NCBI GenBank assembly: GCA_040429635.1
Contig: CP158972.1
Coordinates: 591,918 to 655,917 of the forward strand
Reading direction: 5' to 3'
From: Tamlana crocina
GTDB taxonomy: Bacteria > Bacteroidota > Bacteroidia > Flavobacteriales > Flavobacteriaceae
Length of the DNA stretch: 64,000 nucleotides
Shown here: positions 51,505-59,234 of the stretch, piece by piece
Numbering within the stretch: position 1 is the stretch's first letter
Layout of the letters: every line of letters begins with the position of its first letter
Notes under the pieces: model-generated
Databases searched by the model: none
What the model was told of the DNA's origin: nothing
What the model saw: the letters and a program-made list of their open reading frames with translations, nothing else
Translations under genes and position numbers: made by a program

Positions 51505-53760
51505 ATGAAAAATAGTTTTCTTTTTTTAACGCTTTTCGTGTTATCAGTCAACGCTGCGGCACAACAAAACCAAACCACGCAAGATTCAACAAAAACAGAA
51601 AATTTGGATGAAGTATTGCTCTCAGCAACAAGGGCTAAGGATAAAACGCCAGTTGCTTTTACAAACATTACTAAGGATGAGTTGGAGTCTACAAATTTAG
51701 GCCAAGACTTACCAATTTTATTGGACCAGCTACCATCGGTAGTTACCACAAGTGATGCAGGCGCAGGAGTAGGTTATACGGGGATTCGGGTGCGTGGTAC
51801 GGATGCAACACGTGTGAATGTGACCATTAATGGAATTCCGTATAATGACGCCGAAAGTCAAGGAACATTTTGGGTTAACATGCCCGATTTTGTGTCATCG
51901 GTCGAAGATATTCAGCTTCAACGGGGAGTAGGAACTTCAACTAATGGCTCTGCCGCTTTTGGTGCAAGCTTAAATTTGAAAACATTAAACCCATCAACCG
52001 AAGGTTACGCAACTACAACCCATACGGTTGGAAGTTTTGGGACTAGAAAACACAATATTAGCATTGGTTCTGGAATTAAAAATAACTTTTATGCTGAAGG
52101 ACGATTGTCAAACATTCAAAGTGATGGATATATTGATAGAGCAAGAGCAGATCTAAGTTCGTATTATGTAGAAACAGGATTTTTAAATGGAAAAACATCA
52201 GTTAAAGCCATTGTTTTTGGAGGTAAAGAAGAAACATACCAATCTTGGTATGGCACACCTGAAGCTGTTGTAAATAATGATAGAGCGGGTATTCAGGCAT
52301 TTATTGACAGAAATTTCCCTTCGGAATCTGAAGCTGAAAATCTTTTAAATTCTGGACGAACCTATAATTATTACACTTATGAAAATGAAGTAGATGATTA
52401 CGAGCAAACACATTATCAATTACATGCTTCGCATCAATTTAACACTAATTTTTCAGCTAATATTTCAGGAAACTATACTAGGGGTAAAGGCTATTTTGAG
52501 CAGTATAAAGAAGGTGAAGAGCTAGGCGGTTATTTTCCAAATAGCCCCAATGCTGCAGACGAAGGAGATGTTATTAGAAGACGCTGGTTGGATAATGATT
52601 TTATAGCAATAGTATATTCGCTTAATTACAAAAAGAACGATTTAAGCTTATACCTTGGAGGAGGTTATAACACCTATAAGGGCGATCATTTTGGTGAAAT
52701 AATTTGGGATTCATTTTCTTCTGAAATTCCAATAAATAGCAACTATTATTTTAGTTATGGAGATAAAAAAGATTACAATACATATGTGAAAGCGGAATAT
52801 AATATCAGTTCTAATCTCTTTGCATTATTAGATTTACAATTTAGAAAAGTAGATTATGAATCGGTAGGAACTAGCTCAGATTTAATAGATATTGATGTAG
52901 CAGAATCCTATAGTTTTTTCAATCCTAAATTTGGGTTAACGTATAAATTCGATAATTACAATACTGTGTACGGTTCTTTTGCAGTTGCTAACAGAGAGCC
53001 TAATAGAGATGATTTAACTAAAAACCCACTTGAACCAAAGCCTGAAAGGTTATACGATTTTGAATTTGGATATAAGTTAAGAACTCCTAATTTCTATACC
53101 ATTGCCAATTTGTATTACATGAATTATGAGGACCAATTGGTTTTGACAGGTGATTTAGATGATGTTGGCGACCCTATTAGACAAAATGTAGATAAAAGTT
53201 TTAGGACTGGTATTGAATTACAGATAGGATATAAAGTGTCAGAATGGTTAAGAACTGATGCTAATGCAACTTTTAGCCAGAATAAGATTAAGGCTTTTGA
53301 TTATGTGGTTTACGATACGCAATACGACCCTAACTCATTTGATACCGTATCTTACGAGCCTATTGTTACAGAGTATGAGGATACAGATATTTCTTTTTCA
53401 CCAAATGTTATTTTTGGAAACAACTTAACTTTTACTCCTATTAAAAACGGAAATATTGCTTTATTGTCTAAATACGTTGGAAAACAATATTTAGATAATA
53501 CATCGAGTAACAGTAAAAGTATTGATGCCTATTTTGTAAATAACTTAAACCTGTCATACAAATTTCAACCAACATGGATTAAAGAAATAGCTCTAAACTT
53601 ATTAGTTAATAATTTGTTTGATTCTGAATATGTATCTAATGGGTATACATATAGCTATTACTACAGACCTGAAGGATCATCTGATGCACCAATAACCGAA
53701 AATTTTTACTACCCACAGGCAACTATAAACTTTTTATTGGGAGCTACTTTAAAATTCTAA
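51505..53760 (+). CDS. TonB-dependent receptor, probably for thiamin
   Basis: 751 residues. Signal peptide to about 20 (VNAAAQQ), plug domain about 40-165 (DLPILLDQLPSVVTTSDAG, GIRVRGTDATRVNVTINGIP), and a barrel ending FLLGATLKF. There is no N-terminal carboxypeptidase-like domain, unlike the receptor at 38040. The TPP riboswitch in its leader shows that its expression follows cellular TPP, so the ligand is most likely thiamin or a phosphate ester; TPP-controlled receptors of this kind are known in Bacteroidota. No inner-membrane PnuT-type transporter follows; a terminator lies directly after the gene. Confidence 0.9.
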   Translation: MKNSFLFLTLFVLSVNAAAQQNQTTQDSTKTENLDEVLLSATRAKDKTPVAFTNITKDELESTNLGQDLPILLDQLPSVVTTSDAGAGVGYTGIRVRGTDATRVNVTINGIPYNDAESQGTFWVNMPDFVSSVEDIQLQRGVGTSTNGSAAFGASLNLKTLNPSTEGYATTTHTVGSFGTRKHNISIGSGIKNNFYAEGRLSNIQSDGYIDRARADLSSYYVETGFLNGKTSVKAIVFGGKEETYQSWYGTPEAVVNNDRAGIQAFIDRNFPSESEAENLLNSGRTYNYYTYENEVDDYEQTHYQLHASHQFNTNFSANISGNYTRGKGYFEQYKEGEELGGYFPNSPNAADEGDVIRRRWLDNDFIAIVYSLNYKKNDLSLYLGGGYNTYKGDHFGEIIWDSFSSEIPINSNYYFSYGDKKDYNTYVKAEYNISSNLFALLDLQFRKVDYESVGTSSDLIDIDVAESYSFFNPKFGLTYKFDNYNTVYGSFAVANREPNRDDLTKNPLEPKPERLYDFEFGYKLRTPNFYTIANLYYMNYEDQLVLTGDLDDVGDPIRQNVDKSFRTGIELQIGYKVSEWLRTDANATFSQNKIKAFDYVVYDTQYDPNSFDTVSYEPIVTEYEDTDISFSPNVIFGNNLTFTPIKNGNIALLSKYVGKQYLDNTSSNSKSIDAYFVNNLNLSYKFQPTWIKEIALNLLVNNLFDSEYVSNGYTYSYYYRPEGSSDAPITENFYYPQATINFLLGATLKF

Positions 53761-53785
53761 AAACAGCTTGTTCTAAAAAAAAATA

Positions 53786-53816
53786 AAAAGCCTTTCCAGT
53801 TCGGAAAGGCTTTTTT
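53786..53816. terminator. Bidirectional terminator
   Basis: AAAAGCCTTTCC (53786-53797) and GGAAAGGCTTTT (53803-53814), 5-base loop, T-runs on both strands. It separates the thiamin receptor gene from the convergent lipoprotein gene. Confidence 0.92.
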
Positions 53817-53818
53817 AA

Positions 53819-54241
53819 TTAATTGTAAATGGTTAGAATATTGCCATTTTGTTGAATACGGTAATTTTTTAGCGGACAGCTAAGGCCGTCATTTTTATCG
53901 ATAATACCAGTAACAAAATTGTAGGTGTTGCCGCATCCAGAAGTACCATTGAGCCCATCGGGAATTATAGGTGCACATTCTTTCGGTGCGTGGTTAGGGT
54001 CGCTGGCGTCCCATGCATAGAAGTCAACACCTGTGGAAGCAACAATAACGCCGCCGTTTCCAATGTTAGGAATATAAACCGAATTGCCAGCAAATTGCAA
54101 TTGGCTATAAGCCGGTAAGCTCAAGTTTATTTCATGGTGTACCACTATATCCAGTAAGAAACGGCAGTTTTTGTCGTCCACCTGATTTCCGCTACAAGAC
54201 CATAAAAAAATGAAACAGGTTAAATAGAAAATGGGCTTCAT
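53819..54241 (-). CDS. Lipoprotein with Rieske-like fold that lacks cluster ligands
   Basis: 140 residues, signal ending IFLWSC (lipobox Cys 16). The pattern of strands and blocks (GNGGVIVASTGVDFYAWDAS, NTYNFVTGIIDKNDGLSC, PLKNYRIQQNGNILTIYN) follows small Rieske-type ferredoxin domains found in Bacteroidota lipoproteins. Rieske centres need C-x-H and C-x-x-H; here the first site reads HAPKECAPI and the second SCPLKNY, so the histidines are missing and a cluster is unlikely. The fold call is moderate and the function unknown. Single gene. Confidence 0.55.
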   Translation of the reverse strand: MKPIFYLTCFIFLWSCSGNQVDDKNCRFLLDIVVHHEINLSLPAYSQLQFAGNSVYIPNIGNGGVIVASTGVDFYAWDASDPNHAPKECAPIIPDGLNGTSGCGNTYNFVTGIIDKNDGLSCPLKNYRIQQNGNILTIYN

Positions 54242-54303
54242 AATGCAATGAAAAATTTAGAAGTGCAATTTACGATAAAAAGCAAACTCAGATAAAAATT
54301 TTG

Positions 54304-54311
54304 TATATTTG
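54304..54311 (+). promoter_or_regulatory. -7 box of greA
   Basis: TATATTTG matches TAnnTTTG; the transcript would start near 54315, giving a leader of about 77 bases before ATG 54392. No TTG at -33. Confidence 0.5.
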
Positions 54312-54317
54312 AAAATG

Positions 54318-54344
54318 AAATCTCGTCTATGCGGGATTTTTTTT
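54318..54344 (+). terminator. Terminator-like hairpin in the greA leader
   Basis: AAATCTCG (54318-54325) pairs with CGGGATTT (54332-54339; one G-T pair), 6-base loop TCTATG, followed by T residues to 54344. It lies between the predicted greA start site and the coding region, not behind a gene on this strand, so it may act as an attenuator or a 5' stabilising hairpin. Confidence 0.55.
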
Positions 54345-54365
54345 ATGCTGAACCCAGTTCAGCAT
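54345..54365. repeat. ATGCTGAAC-CCA-GTTCAGCAT hairpin
   Basis: A perfect 9-bp inverted repeat in the greA leader, right after the terminator-like hairpin. Related to 25539-25559. It may be a dispersed repeat rather than a dedicated control element. Confidence 0.65.
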
Positions 54366-54391
54366 CTTTGTTATTAATAAACGATGAAGTT

Positions 54392-54865
54392 ATGAGTAAA
54401 GTATCTTACTACACAGCAGAGGGGTTAAAAAAATTAAGAGCCGAATTAAATCAATTAAAAGATGTGGAGCGGCCAAAGGCGTCGCAGGCTATTGCAGAGG
54501 CAAGAGACAAAGGCGATTTGAGTGAAAATGCAGAATACGATGCGGCCAAAGAAGCACAGGGGCTTTTGGAAATGAAAATTTCTAAATTAGAAGCCACCCT
54601 TGCCAATGCCAGATTGATTGACGAGTCGCAGTTGGACACCTCGAAAGCGTTGGTGCTTTCCACCGTAAAAATAAAGAACCAAACCAATGGTATGGAAATG
54701 AGCTATACGTTGGTGGCCGAGAGTGAAGCCGATTTAAAATCGGGAAAAATTTCGGTGAACTCACCTATTGGAAAAGGATTGCTGGGTAAATCGGTTGGCG
54801 ATGTAGCCGAAATACAAGTGCCCAATGGTGTAATGAAATTCGATATTGTAGAAATTACCAGATAA
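54392..54865 (+). CDS. greA: Transcription elongation factor GreA
   Basis: 157 residues from ATG 54392 (MSKVSYYTAEGLKKL). N-terminal coiled coil (about 8-75) with the acidic tip GDLSENAEYDAAKEAQ, which reaches into RNA polymerase and triggers cleavage of backtracked RNA; C-terminal FKBP-like domain with NSPIGKGLLGKSVGD. An upstream in-frame ATG at 54329 lies within the leader hairpins and is not the start. Terminator at 54888. Confidence 0.96.
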   Translation: MSKVSYYTAEGLKKLRAELNQLKDVERPKASQAIAEARDKGDLSENAEYDAAKEAQGLLEMKISKLEATLANARLIDESQLDTSKALVLSTVKIKNQTNGMEMSYTLVAESEADLKSGKISVNSPIGKGLLGKSVGDVAEIQVPNGVMKFDIVEITR

Positions 54866-54887
54866 AATACAATTCCAAAAAACGATT

Positions 54888-54922
54888 AAAAGATTCCTGA
54901 TGAATTTCATTAGGAATCTTTT
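54888..54922 (+). terminator. Terminator of greA
   Basis: AAAAGATTCCT (54888-54898) and AGGAATCTTTT (54912-54922), with ATGAA/TTCAT continuing the stem inside. Confidence 0.85.
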
Positions 54923-54960
54923 ATCTTTATAAAGGTTACAAACTAAACTAAAGAAGAGAT

Positions 54961-55350
54961 ATGGCATCCCTATTCACAAAAATAATCAATGGTGAAATTC
55001 CGTGTTACAAAATAGCTGAAACCGACGAGTTTTTTGCGTTTTTAGACATCAACCCCAATGCAAAAGGGCATACCTTGTGCATTCCGAAGAAAGAAGTCGA
55101 TAAAATTTTCGATTTAGATGAGGCTACCTATATGGGGCTTATGGCTTTTTCCCGAAAAGTAGCCTTGGCCATTGAAAAAGCTGTGCCGTGCAAGCGTGTG
55201 GGCGTGTCGGTAATTGGTTTGGAAGTGCCGCATGTGCATGTGCATTTAATTCCGTTGCACAACATGGACGATGCCCGATTCATTAAAAAGGAAAAACTGA
55301 CTCCCGAAGATTTTGAGGTCGTGGCCGAAGAGATTAGGGCGCATTTATAA
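54961..55350 (+). CDS. HIT-family nucleotide hydrolase (Hint type)
   Basis: 129 residues. The histidine triad is H91-V-H93-V-H95 in VPHVHVHLIP; H93 should be the nucleophile. The start MASLFTKIINGEIPCYKI is typical of the Hint branch, which splits AMP-lysine or AMP-amino conjugates. Cytosolic. An AGAAGAGA stretch lies just before the ATG. Its last 6 bases overlap the end of the convergent zinc-ribbon gene. Confidence 0.93.
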   Translation: MASLFTKIINGEIPCYKIAETDEFFAFLDINPNAKGHTLCIPKKEVDKIFDLDEATYMGLMAFSRKVALAIEKAVPCKRVGVSVIGLEVPHVHVHLIPLHNMDDARFIKKEKLTPEDFEVVAEEIRAHL

Positions 55351-55695
55351 TTCACTAAAAAACATTAAAGACAGAATAGCGACTACAGCCAAAATAACCG
55401 CTGCGATAATTAGCCAAGTGGCTTTTTTAAGATAGGTGGAAGGCTTTTTGGGACTAAACGCTTTTTTCTGATAATCCACTACGCGCTCAATGTCGTCTGT
55501 CCATTGCACGGGATAAATGATGGAATTACAGGTTTCGCAAGCTAGTTCGTCCTGAATTTCAGAAGTTATGGATTTGTAAAGGCCCGTTTCTACAATCTTT
55601 TGTTTAAAAGTTAATCGCAACCCGTCTTTGCTGTAGCATTGTGGACAGTTGTTTTTTAAAACGAGGGCTTTAAATTCTATAAATTTTTCAGGCAT
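55345..55695 (-). CDS. Zinc-ribbon protein with C-terminal membrane anchor
   Basis: 116 residues. CPQC at 17-20 and CETC near 53-56 make a zinc ribbon; the region between is beta-rich. Residues about 93-113 (WLIIAAVILAVVAILSLMFF) form one membrane segment at the C-terminus, so the ribbon stays in the cytosol. The gene overlaps the end of the histidine kinase gene by 8 bases, so they are made together. The function is unknown; it might help or modulate the kinase. Confidence 0.75.
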   Translation of the reverse strand: MPEKFIEFKALVLKNNCPQCYSKDGLRLTFKQKIVETGLYKSITSEIQDELACETCNSIIYPVQWTDDIERVVDYQKKAFSPKKPSTYLKKATWLIIAAVILAVVAILSLMFFSEL

Positions 55696-56848
55696 AATTG
55701 TGGGCGCGTTTCAGGTTAATCTGTATCGTGGTGCCTTTTCCTTTTTCAGATTCCAGCACGCCAATCTTTCCGTTGTGGAAATCTTCGATAATCCGTTTGG
55801 TTAACGACAAACCAAGACCCCAACCGCGTTTTTTTGTGGTAAACCCAGGCTCGAAAATTTTATGGAAATCTTTTTTGCTAATGCCTTTTCCGGTGTCGGT
55901 TACCCTAATCTTAATATCATTTTCCAGTTGCGAAATTTCAATGGTTAATTTTCCGCGGCCTTTCATGGCATCAATGGCATTTTTTACCAAATTTTCAATG
56001 CACCAACTGTAGAGTTGTTTGTTCAGTTCCACCGGAATCTCATCATCGGGAGTGATGATTTCAAACTCAATTAGTTTTGACGACCGTGCTTTTAAATAAT
56101 CGTAAGATTCAATGGTTTCCTTTATGATGTCGGCTTTCTCCAAAGTGGGTAACGAGCCTATTTTACTGAAGCGCTCGGTAATGGTTTTCAGTCGGTCGAT
56201 GTCTTTTTCCATTTCAGAAATATAATCGGCACTAACGTTTTCAGTCTTTAAAATTTCGGTCCAACCAATTAATGAGGATAGTGGCGTGCCAATTTGGTGT
56301 GCGGTTTCCTTGGCCATGCCCGACCACAGCTTGTTTTGTGTGGCGTTTTTGTTGCTTCGGTAAAAGAAGAAAATAACGGCGCCGAATAGAAAAACAATCA
56401 GCAACAAAGCTAAAGGATAGTATTTCAATTTGTTCAATAACGGGGAGTTTCCGTAATAAATGGTAGAAAACACTTCACCTTGATATTTTATATCGATAGG
56501 TTTGTTTTCACTTTTAAAAGTTTCGATAAGTTTGTCGATGGAGCGTTTATTTTCCAGTTTCCTTTCGTCAATATTATTTGAACTGCTTAAGTTGCCATCT
56601 TGGTCAATTACCAACATGGGGGTAGTAGTGTTACTGTTTAAAATTTTTAGGGTAAGGTTTAAATTGGTGTTGGTTTCAGAATTAACGAATTCGGTTTGTG
56701 CAAACGACCAATTTTCCATTTTTGTACGCTCTTCTTCCTTAAAATGCTGAAAAAACTCGTAAGTTTTCCATAAAATAAGGGAAACAATTATAAAAGAAGA
56801 TGCAATTATTATCCATCTAAAGGCATTGCTATGCTTGGTAAAAAACAT
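55688..56848 (-). CDS. Sensor histidine kinase, orphan
   Basis: 386 residues: a membrane segment (about 11-33), a periplasmic sensor part (34-142), a second segment (about 143-163), a HisKA domain with H184 in AKETAHQIGTPLSSLIGW, and a HATPase domain (ENLVKNAIDAMKGRG, VTDTGKGISKKD, KRGWGLGLSLTKRI). No response regulator is near, so its partner must be elsewhere. The Gln-Ile-Gly in the H-box (HQIGTPLSS) is the form common in Bacteroidota kinases. Translationally coupled to the zinc-ribbon gene. Confidence 0.92.
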   Translation of the reverse strand: MFFTKHSNAFRWIIIASSFIIVSLILWKTYEFFQHFKEEERTKMENWSFAQTEFVNSETNTNLNLTLKILNSNTTTPMLVIDQDGNLSSSNNIDERKLENKRSIDKLIETFKSENKPIDIKYQGEVFSTIYYGNSPLLNKLKYYPLALLLIVFLFGAVIFFFYRSNKNATQNKLWSGMAKETAHQIGTPLSSLIGWTEILKTENVSADYISEMEKDIDRLKTITERFSKIGSLPTLEKADIIKETIESYDYLKARSSKLIEFEIITPDDEIPVELNKQLYSWCIENLVKNAIDAMKGRGKLTIEISQLENDIKIRVTDTGKGISKKDFHKIFEPGFTTKKRGWGLGLSLTKRIIEDFHNGKIGVLESEKGKGTTIQINLKRAHNYA

Positions 56849-56944
56849 GGAAATTAATTTTATAACTGGTAATATAATGCAAATCTGTTAATATTATTGT
56901 GCGAGTTGTTAGTAAATCGGTTTTTACATGAGTTATAGTTTGGT

Positions 56945-56952
56945 TACATTTG
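56945..56952 (+). promoter_or_regulatory. -7 box of the flavin reductase gene
   Basis: TACATTTG, a TAnnTTTG match, 19 bases before ATG 56972. No TTG at -33. Confidence 0.45.
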
Positions 56953-56971
56953 TTGTTCATTTAAAAGTGTA

Positions 56972-57841
56972 ATGGCTTCAATAGATCCAAAACAGTTATC
57001 AACCAGTAAATTACACAGTTATTTGTTGAGTGCCGTGGCGCCCAGACCCATAGCTTTTGCAAGTACGGTTGATGCCAGCGGAAACCCAAATTTGTCGCCA
57101 TTTAGCTTTTTTAATGTGTTTAGTGCTAACCCGCCTATTATGGTATTTTCGCCAGCGAGACGGGTACGCGATAACACCACGAAGCACACTTTGGAAAATA
57201 TTGAAATAACCAAAGAAGTGGTTATTAACGTGGTGAATTACGATATGGTCCATCAAATGTCGTTGAGCAGTACCGAATATCCTGTTGGGGTAAACGAATT
57301 TGAAAAATCGGGGCTGACGATGCTGAAATCGGATATTGTAAAACCCTTTCGGGTGGGCGAATCGCCCGTTCAGTTTGAGTGTAAAGTGAACGAGATTATC
57401 AAATTGGGGAAAGAAGGCGGAGCCGGAAATTTGATAATTTGTGAAGTAGTATGGTTGCACATTGATGAAGAGGTTTTGGATAAGGACGAAGCCATCGATC
57501 AAGTGAAATTGGATTTGGTAGCGAGAGCTGGCGGAAGCTATTACAGCCGAGCAAAAAAAGGGTTTTTCCAAATACCAAAACCACTGACGACGTTGGGTAT
57601 TGGAGTGGATGGTTTTCCCGAGCATGTAAAGCACAGTATGGTGCTTACCGGAAACGATTTGGGCATGTTGGGAAATGTGGAAGCCTTGCCAAGTGAAGCA
57701 AGCGTTAATGCTTTTATTGAAGATTTGGGCGAGCGGTATCCTAACATTAAAACGGCAACCCATCGCGAAAAGCATAAACTGGCACGAAACTATTTAAGCT
57801 TTGGCGATGTTGAGAGCGCTTGGAAAATATTGTTGTCATAA
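56972..57841 (+). CDS. Flavin reductase-like FMN-binding protein
   Basis: 289 residues. The N-terminal ~200 are the split-barrel FMN-binding domain: LLSAVAPRPIAFASTVDASG, NLSPFSFFNVFSANPPIMVF and NTTKHTLENI. The C-terminal ~80 residues (LGIGVDGFPEHVKHSMVL onward) are a helical extension found in this subgroup. Such proteins reduce flavins or act on small substrates; the substrate cannot be told. A long frame antisense to it is a shadow. The DUF3127 gene follows after 33 bases. Confidence 0.87.
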   Translation: MASIDPKQLSTSKLHSYLLSAVAPRPIAFASTVDASGNPNLSPFSFFNVFSANPPIMVFSPARRVRDNTTKHTLENIEITKEVVINVVNYDMVHQMSLSSTEYPVGVNEFEKSGLTMLKSDIVKPFRVGESPVQFECKVNEIIKLGKEGGAGNLIICEVVWLHIDEEVLDKDEAIDQVKLDLVARAGGSYYSRAKKGFFQIPKPLTTLGIGVDGFPEHVKHSMVLTGNDLGMLGNVEALPSEASVNAFIEDLGERYPNIKTATHREKHKLARNYLSFGDVESAWKILLS

Positions 57842-57874
57842 AAAAGAATATTAATTAAGTATAAATTAGAGTAA

Positions 57875-58252
57875 ATGGAAGTTCAAGGAAGAGTAAAAAT
57901 GATTGGTGAAACCCAAACTTTTGGGAACAACGGATTCAGAAAAAGAGAGATTGTAGTAACTACAGAAGAGCAATATCCACAACACATTATGGTGGAATTT
58001 GTTCAGGATAAAACCGATTTGTTGAACAGCTTTCAAGTGGGGCAACAAGTAAAAATTAACATCAACTTACGTGGTAGAGAGTGGGTAAATCCTCAAGGTG
58101 AGACTAAATACTTCAACTCTATACAAGGGTGGAGAATTGAGGCAGTACAAGCAGAAGCAGCTTCAGGAAACGTGCCACCAGTGCCACCAGCTGATGCTTT
58201 TGAGCCAGCAGGCGATTTAAATCAAGATGAGCACGACGATTTACCTTTCTAA
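57875..58252 (+). CDS. DUF3127 protein with an SSB-type DDLPF tail
   Basis: 125 residues. The N-terminal ~88 residues (MEVQGRVKMIGETQTFGNN, then KREIVVTTEEQYPQHIMVEF and GQQVKININLRGREW) are the DUF3127 domain, which looks like an OB-fold. A Pro/Ala/Val linker follows, then an acidic end HDDLPF that is nearly identical to the tip of the SSB protein at 30654. This suggests binding to single-stranded DNA or RNA, with docking of SSB partners, or a derived SSB. The function is not established. It has a strong terminator at 58311. Confidence 0.82.
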   Translation: MEVQGRVKMIGETQTFGNNGFRKREIVVTTEEQYPQHIMVEFVQDKTDLLNSFQVGQQVKININLRGREWVNPQGETKYFNSIQGWRIEAVQAEAASGNVPPVPPADAFEPAGDLNQDEHDDLPF

Positions 58253-58310
58253 ACAAATTTAATTGCCAAGAGGTCTTGGTGGTTTAAATAAAAGAAAGCT
58301 TATATAATAG

Positions 58311-58346
58311 AACCTCAATGTTTAGCATAAACATTGAGGTTTTTTT
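58311..58346 (+). terminator. Terminator of the DUF3127 gene
   Basis: AACCTCAATGTTTA (58311-58324) pairs with TAAACATTGAGGTT (58328-58341), 3-base loop, then T residues. It excludes an aat start at 58318. Confidence 0.92.
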
Positions 58347-58371
58347 GTTGAAACTTTTTACTTTTAAAGGC

Positions 58372-58998
58372 ATGCATTACCTAGCCGAAAAATTATGGTT
58401 TCCGAAAATAGAAGAAGCAACAAGCGAAGGACTACTTGCGGTTGGTGGCGATTTATCGGTTGAGAGGTTGTTGTTAGCTTATCGGTCAGGGATATTTCCA
58501 TGGTTCGATGCAGAAAGTCCCATTTTATGGTGGTCACCCAATCCGCGATTTGTACTGTTTCCACAGAAATTAAAAGTATCAAAAAGTATGAAGCAGGTGC
58601 TTCGAAATAAATCGTTTAAGGTTACCGAAAACAAAGCATTTGGACAAGTGATTTTAGAATGCTCTAAAATAAAACGCAAGGGCCAGGAAGACACTTGGAT
58701 CACCAACGAAATGGTAGCAGCCTACCAAAAGTTACACGACATGGGCTATGCCAAATCGGTTGAGGTTTGGCAAAACGAAACATTGGTGGGAGGCCTTTAT
58801 GGTGTCGATTTACACAATGGTGTGTTTTGTGGCGAAAGTATGTTTGCCAAAGTGAGCAATGCCAGTAAAGTGGGCTTTATCACTTTTGTTAACAAAAGCA
58901 ATTACAAGTTGATTGATTGCCAGGTGTACACCAATCATTTGGCGAGTTTAGGTGCGGAAGACATCACCCGGAAGCAATTTATGGAATTTTTAAAGTAG
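58372..58998 (+). CDS. aat: Leucyl/phenylalanyl-tRNA-protein transferase
   Basis: 208 residues from ATG 58372 (MHYLAEKLWFPKIEEA). Adds Leu or Phe to N-terminal Arg/Lys of proteins, marking them for ClpS/ClpAP. Family motifs: GLLAVGGDLSVERLLLAYRSGIFPW, ILWWSPNPRFVLFP, DTWITNEM, and GGLYGVDLHNGVFCGESMF. Earlier in-frame ATG 58318 lies in the terminator of the previous gene. Confidence 0.95.
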   Translation: MHYLAEKLWFPKIEEATSEGLLAVGGDLSVERLLLAYRSGIFPWFDAESPILWWSPNPRFVLFPQKLKVSKSMKQVLRNKSFKVTENKAFGQVILECSKIKRKGQEDTWITNEMVAAYQKLHDMGYAKSVEVWQNETLVGGLYGVDLHNGVFCGESMFAKVSNASKVGFITFVNKSNYKLIDCQVYTNHLASLGAEDITRKQFMEFLK

Positions 58999-59035
58999 TT
59001 TTATAGTTAACAACTTAAATGAATAAACCACTTTT

Positions 59036-59055
59036 GTCAGATTGAGCGGAGTCGA
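59036..59055. repeat. TTGAGCGGAGTCGAAAT repeat fragment
   Basis: A relative of the GACTGCGCTCAG repeat family (GAGCGGAGTCGA), about 45 bases upstream of the full copy at 59099. Confidence 0.45.
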
Positions 59056-59098
59056 AATCTATCAACCCTATAATTAATTTTAAGACTTCTCGACTTAA

Positions 59099-59150
59099 GT
59101 TTATCTTGAGCATCTCGACTGCGCTCGATACAGGCTCAAGTCGTAAGGCT
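59099..59150. repeat. Dispersed intergenic hairpin repeat, copy 2
   Basis: About 50 bases nearly identical to 809-862: CTTGAGCATCTCGACTGCGC, CTCGATACAGGCTCAAGTCG. Arms CTTGAGC/GCTCAAG. It lies in the 236-base gap between aat and the DUF5995 gene, which holds nothing else I can name. Confidence 0.75.
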
Positions 59151-59234
59151 CGAAGTGATAGGTGCGTATGTCATAAATGTGTTGTAATAATTGTGGATTT
59201 TATATCAAATTAAGTCTAAAAACCAATTGAAAAC

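Noticed and set aside
57011-57775. A 254-codon open frame antisense to the flavin reductase gene
   Set aside because: The product is rich in His, Phe and Gln with no domain or start signal, and the sense frame encodes a clear FMN-binding protein.
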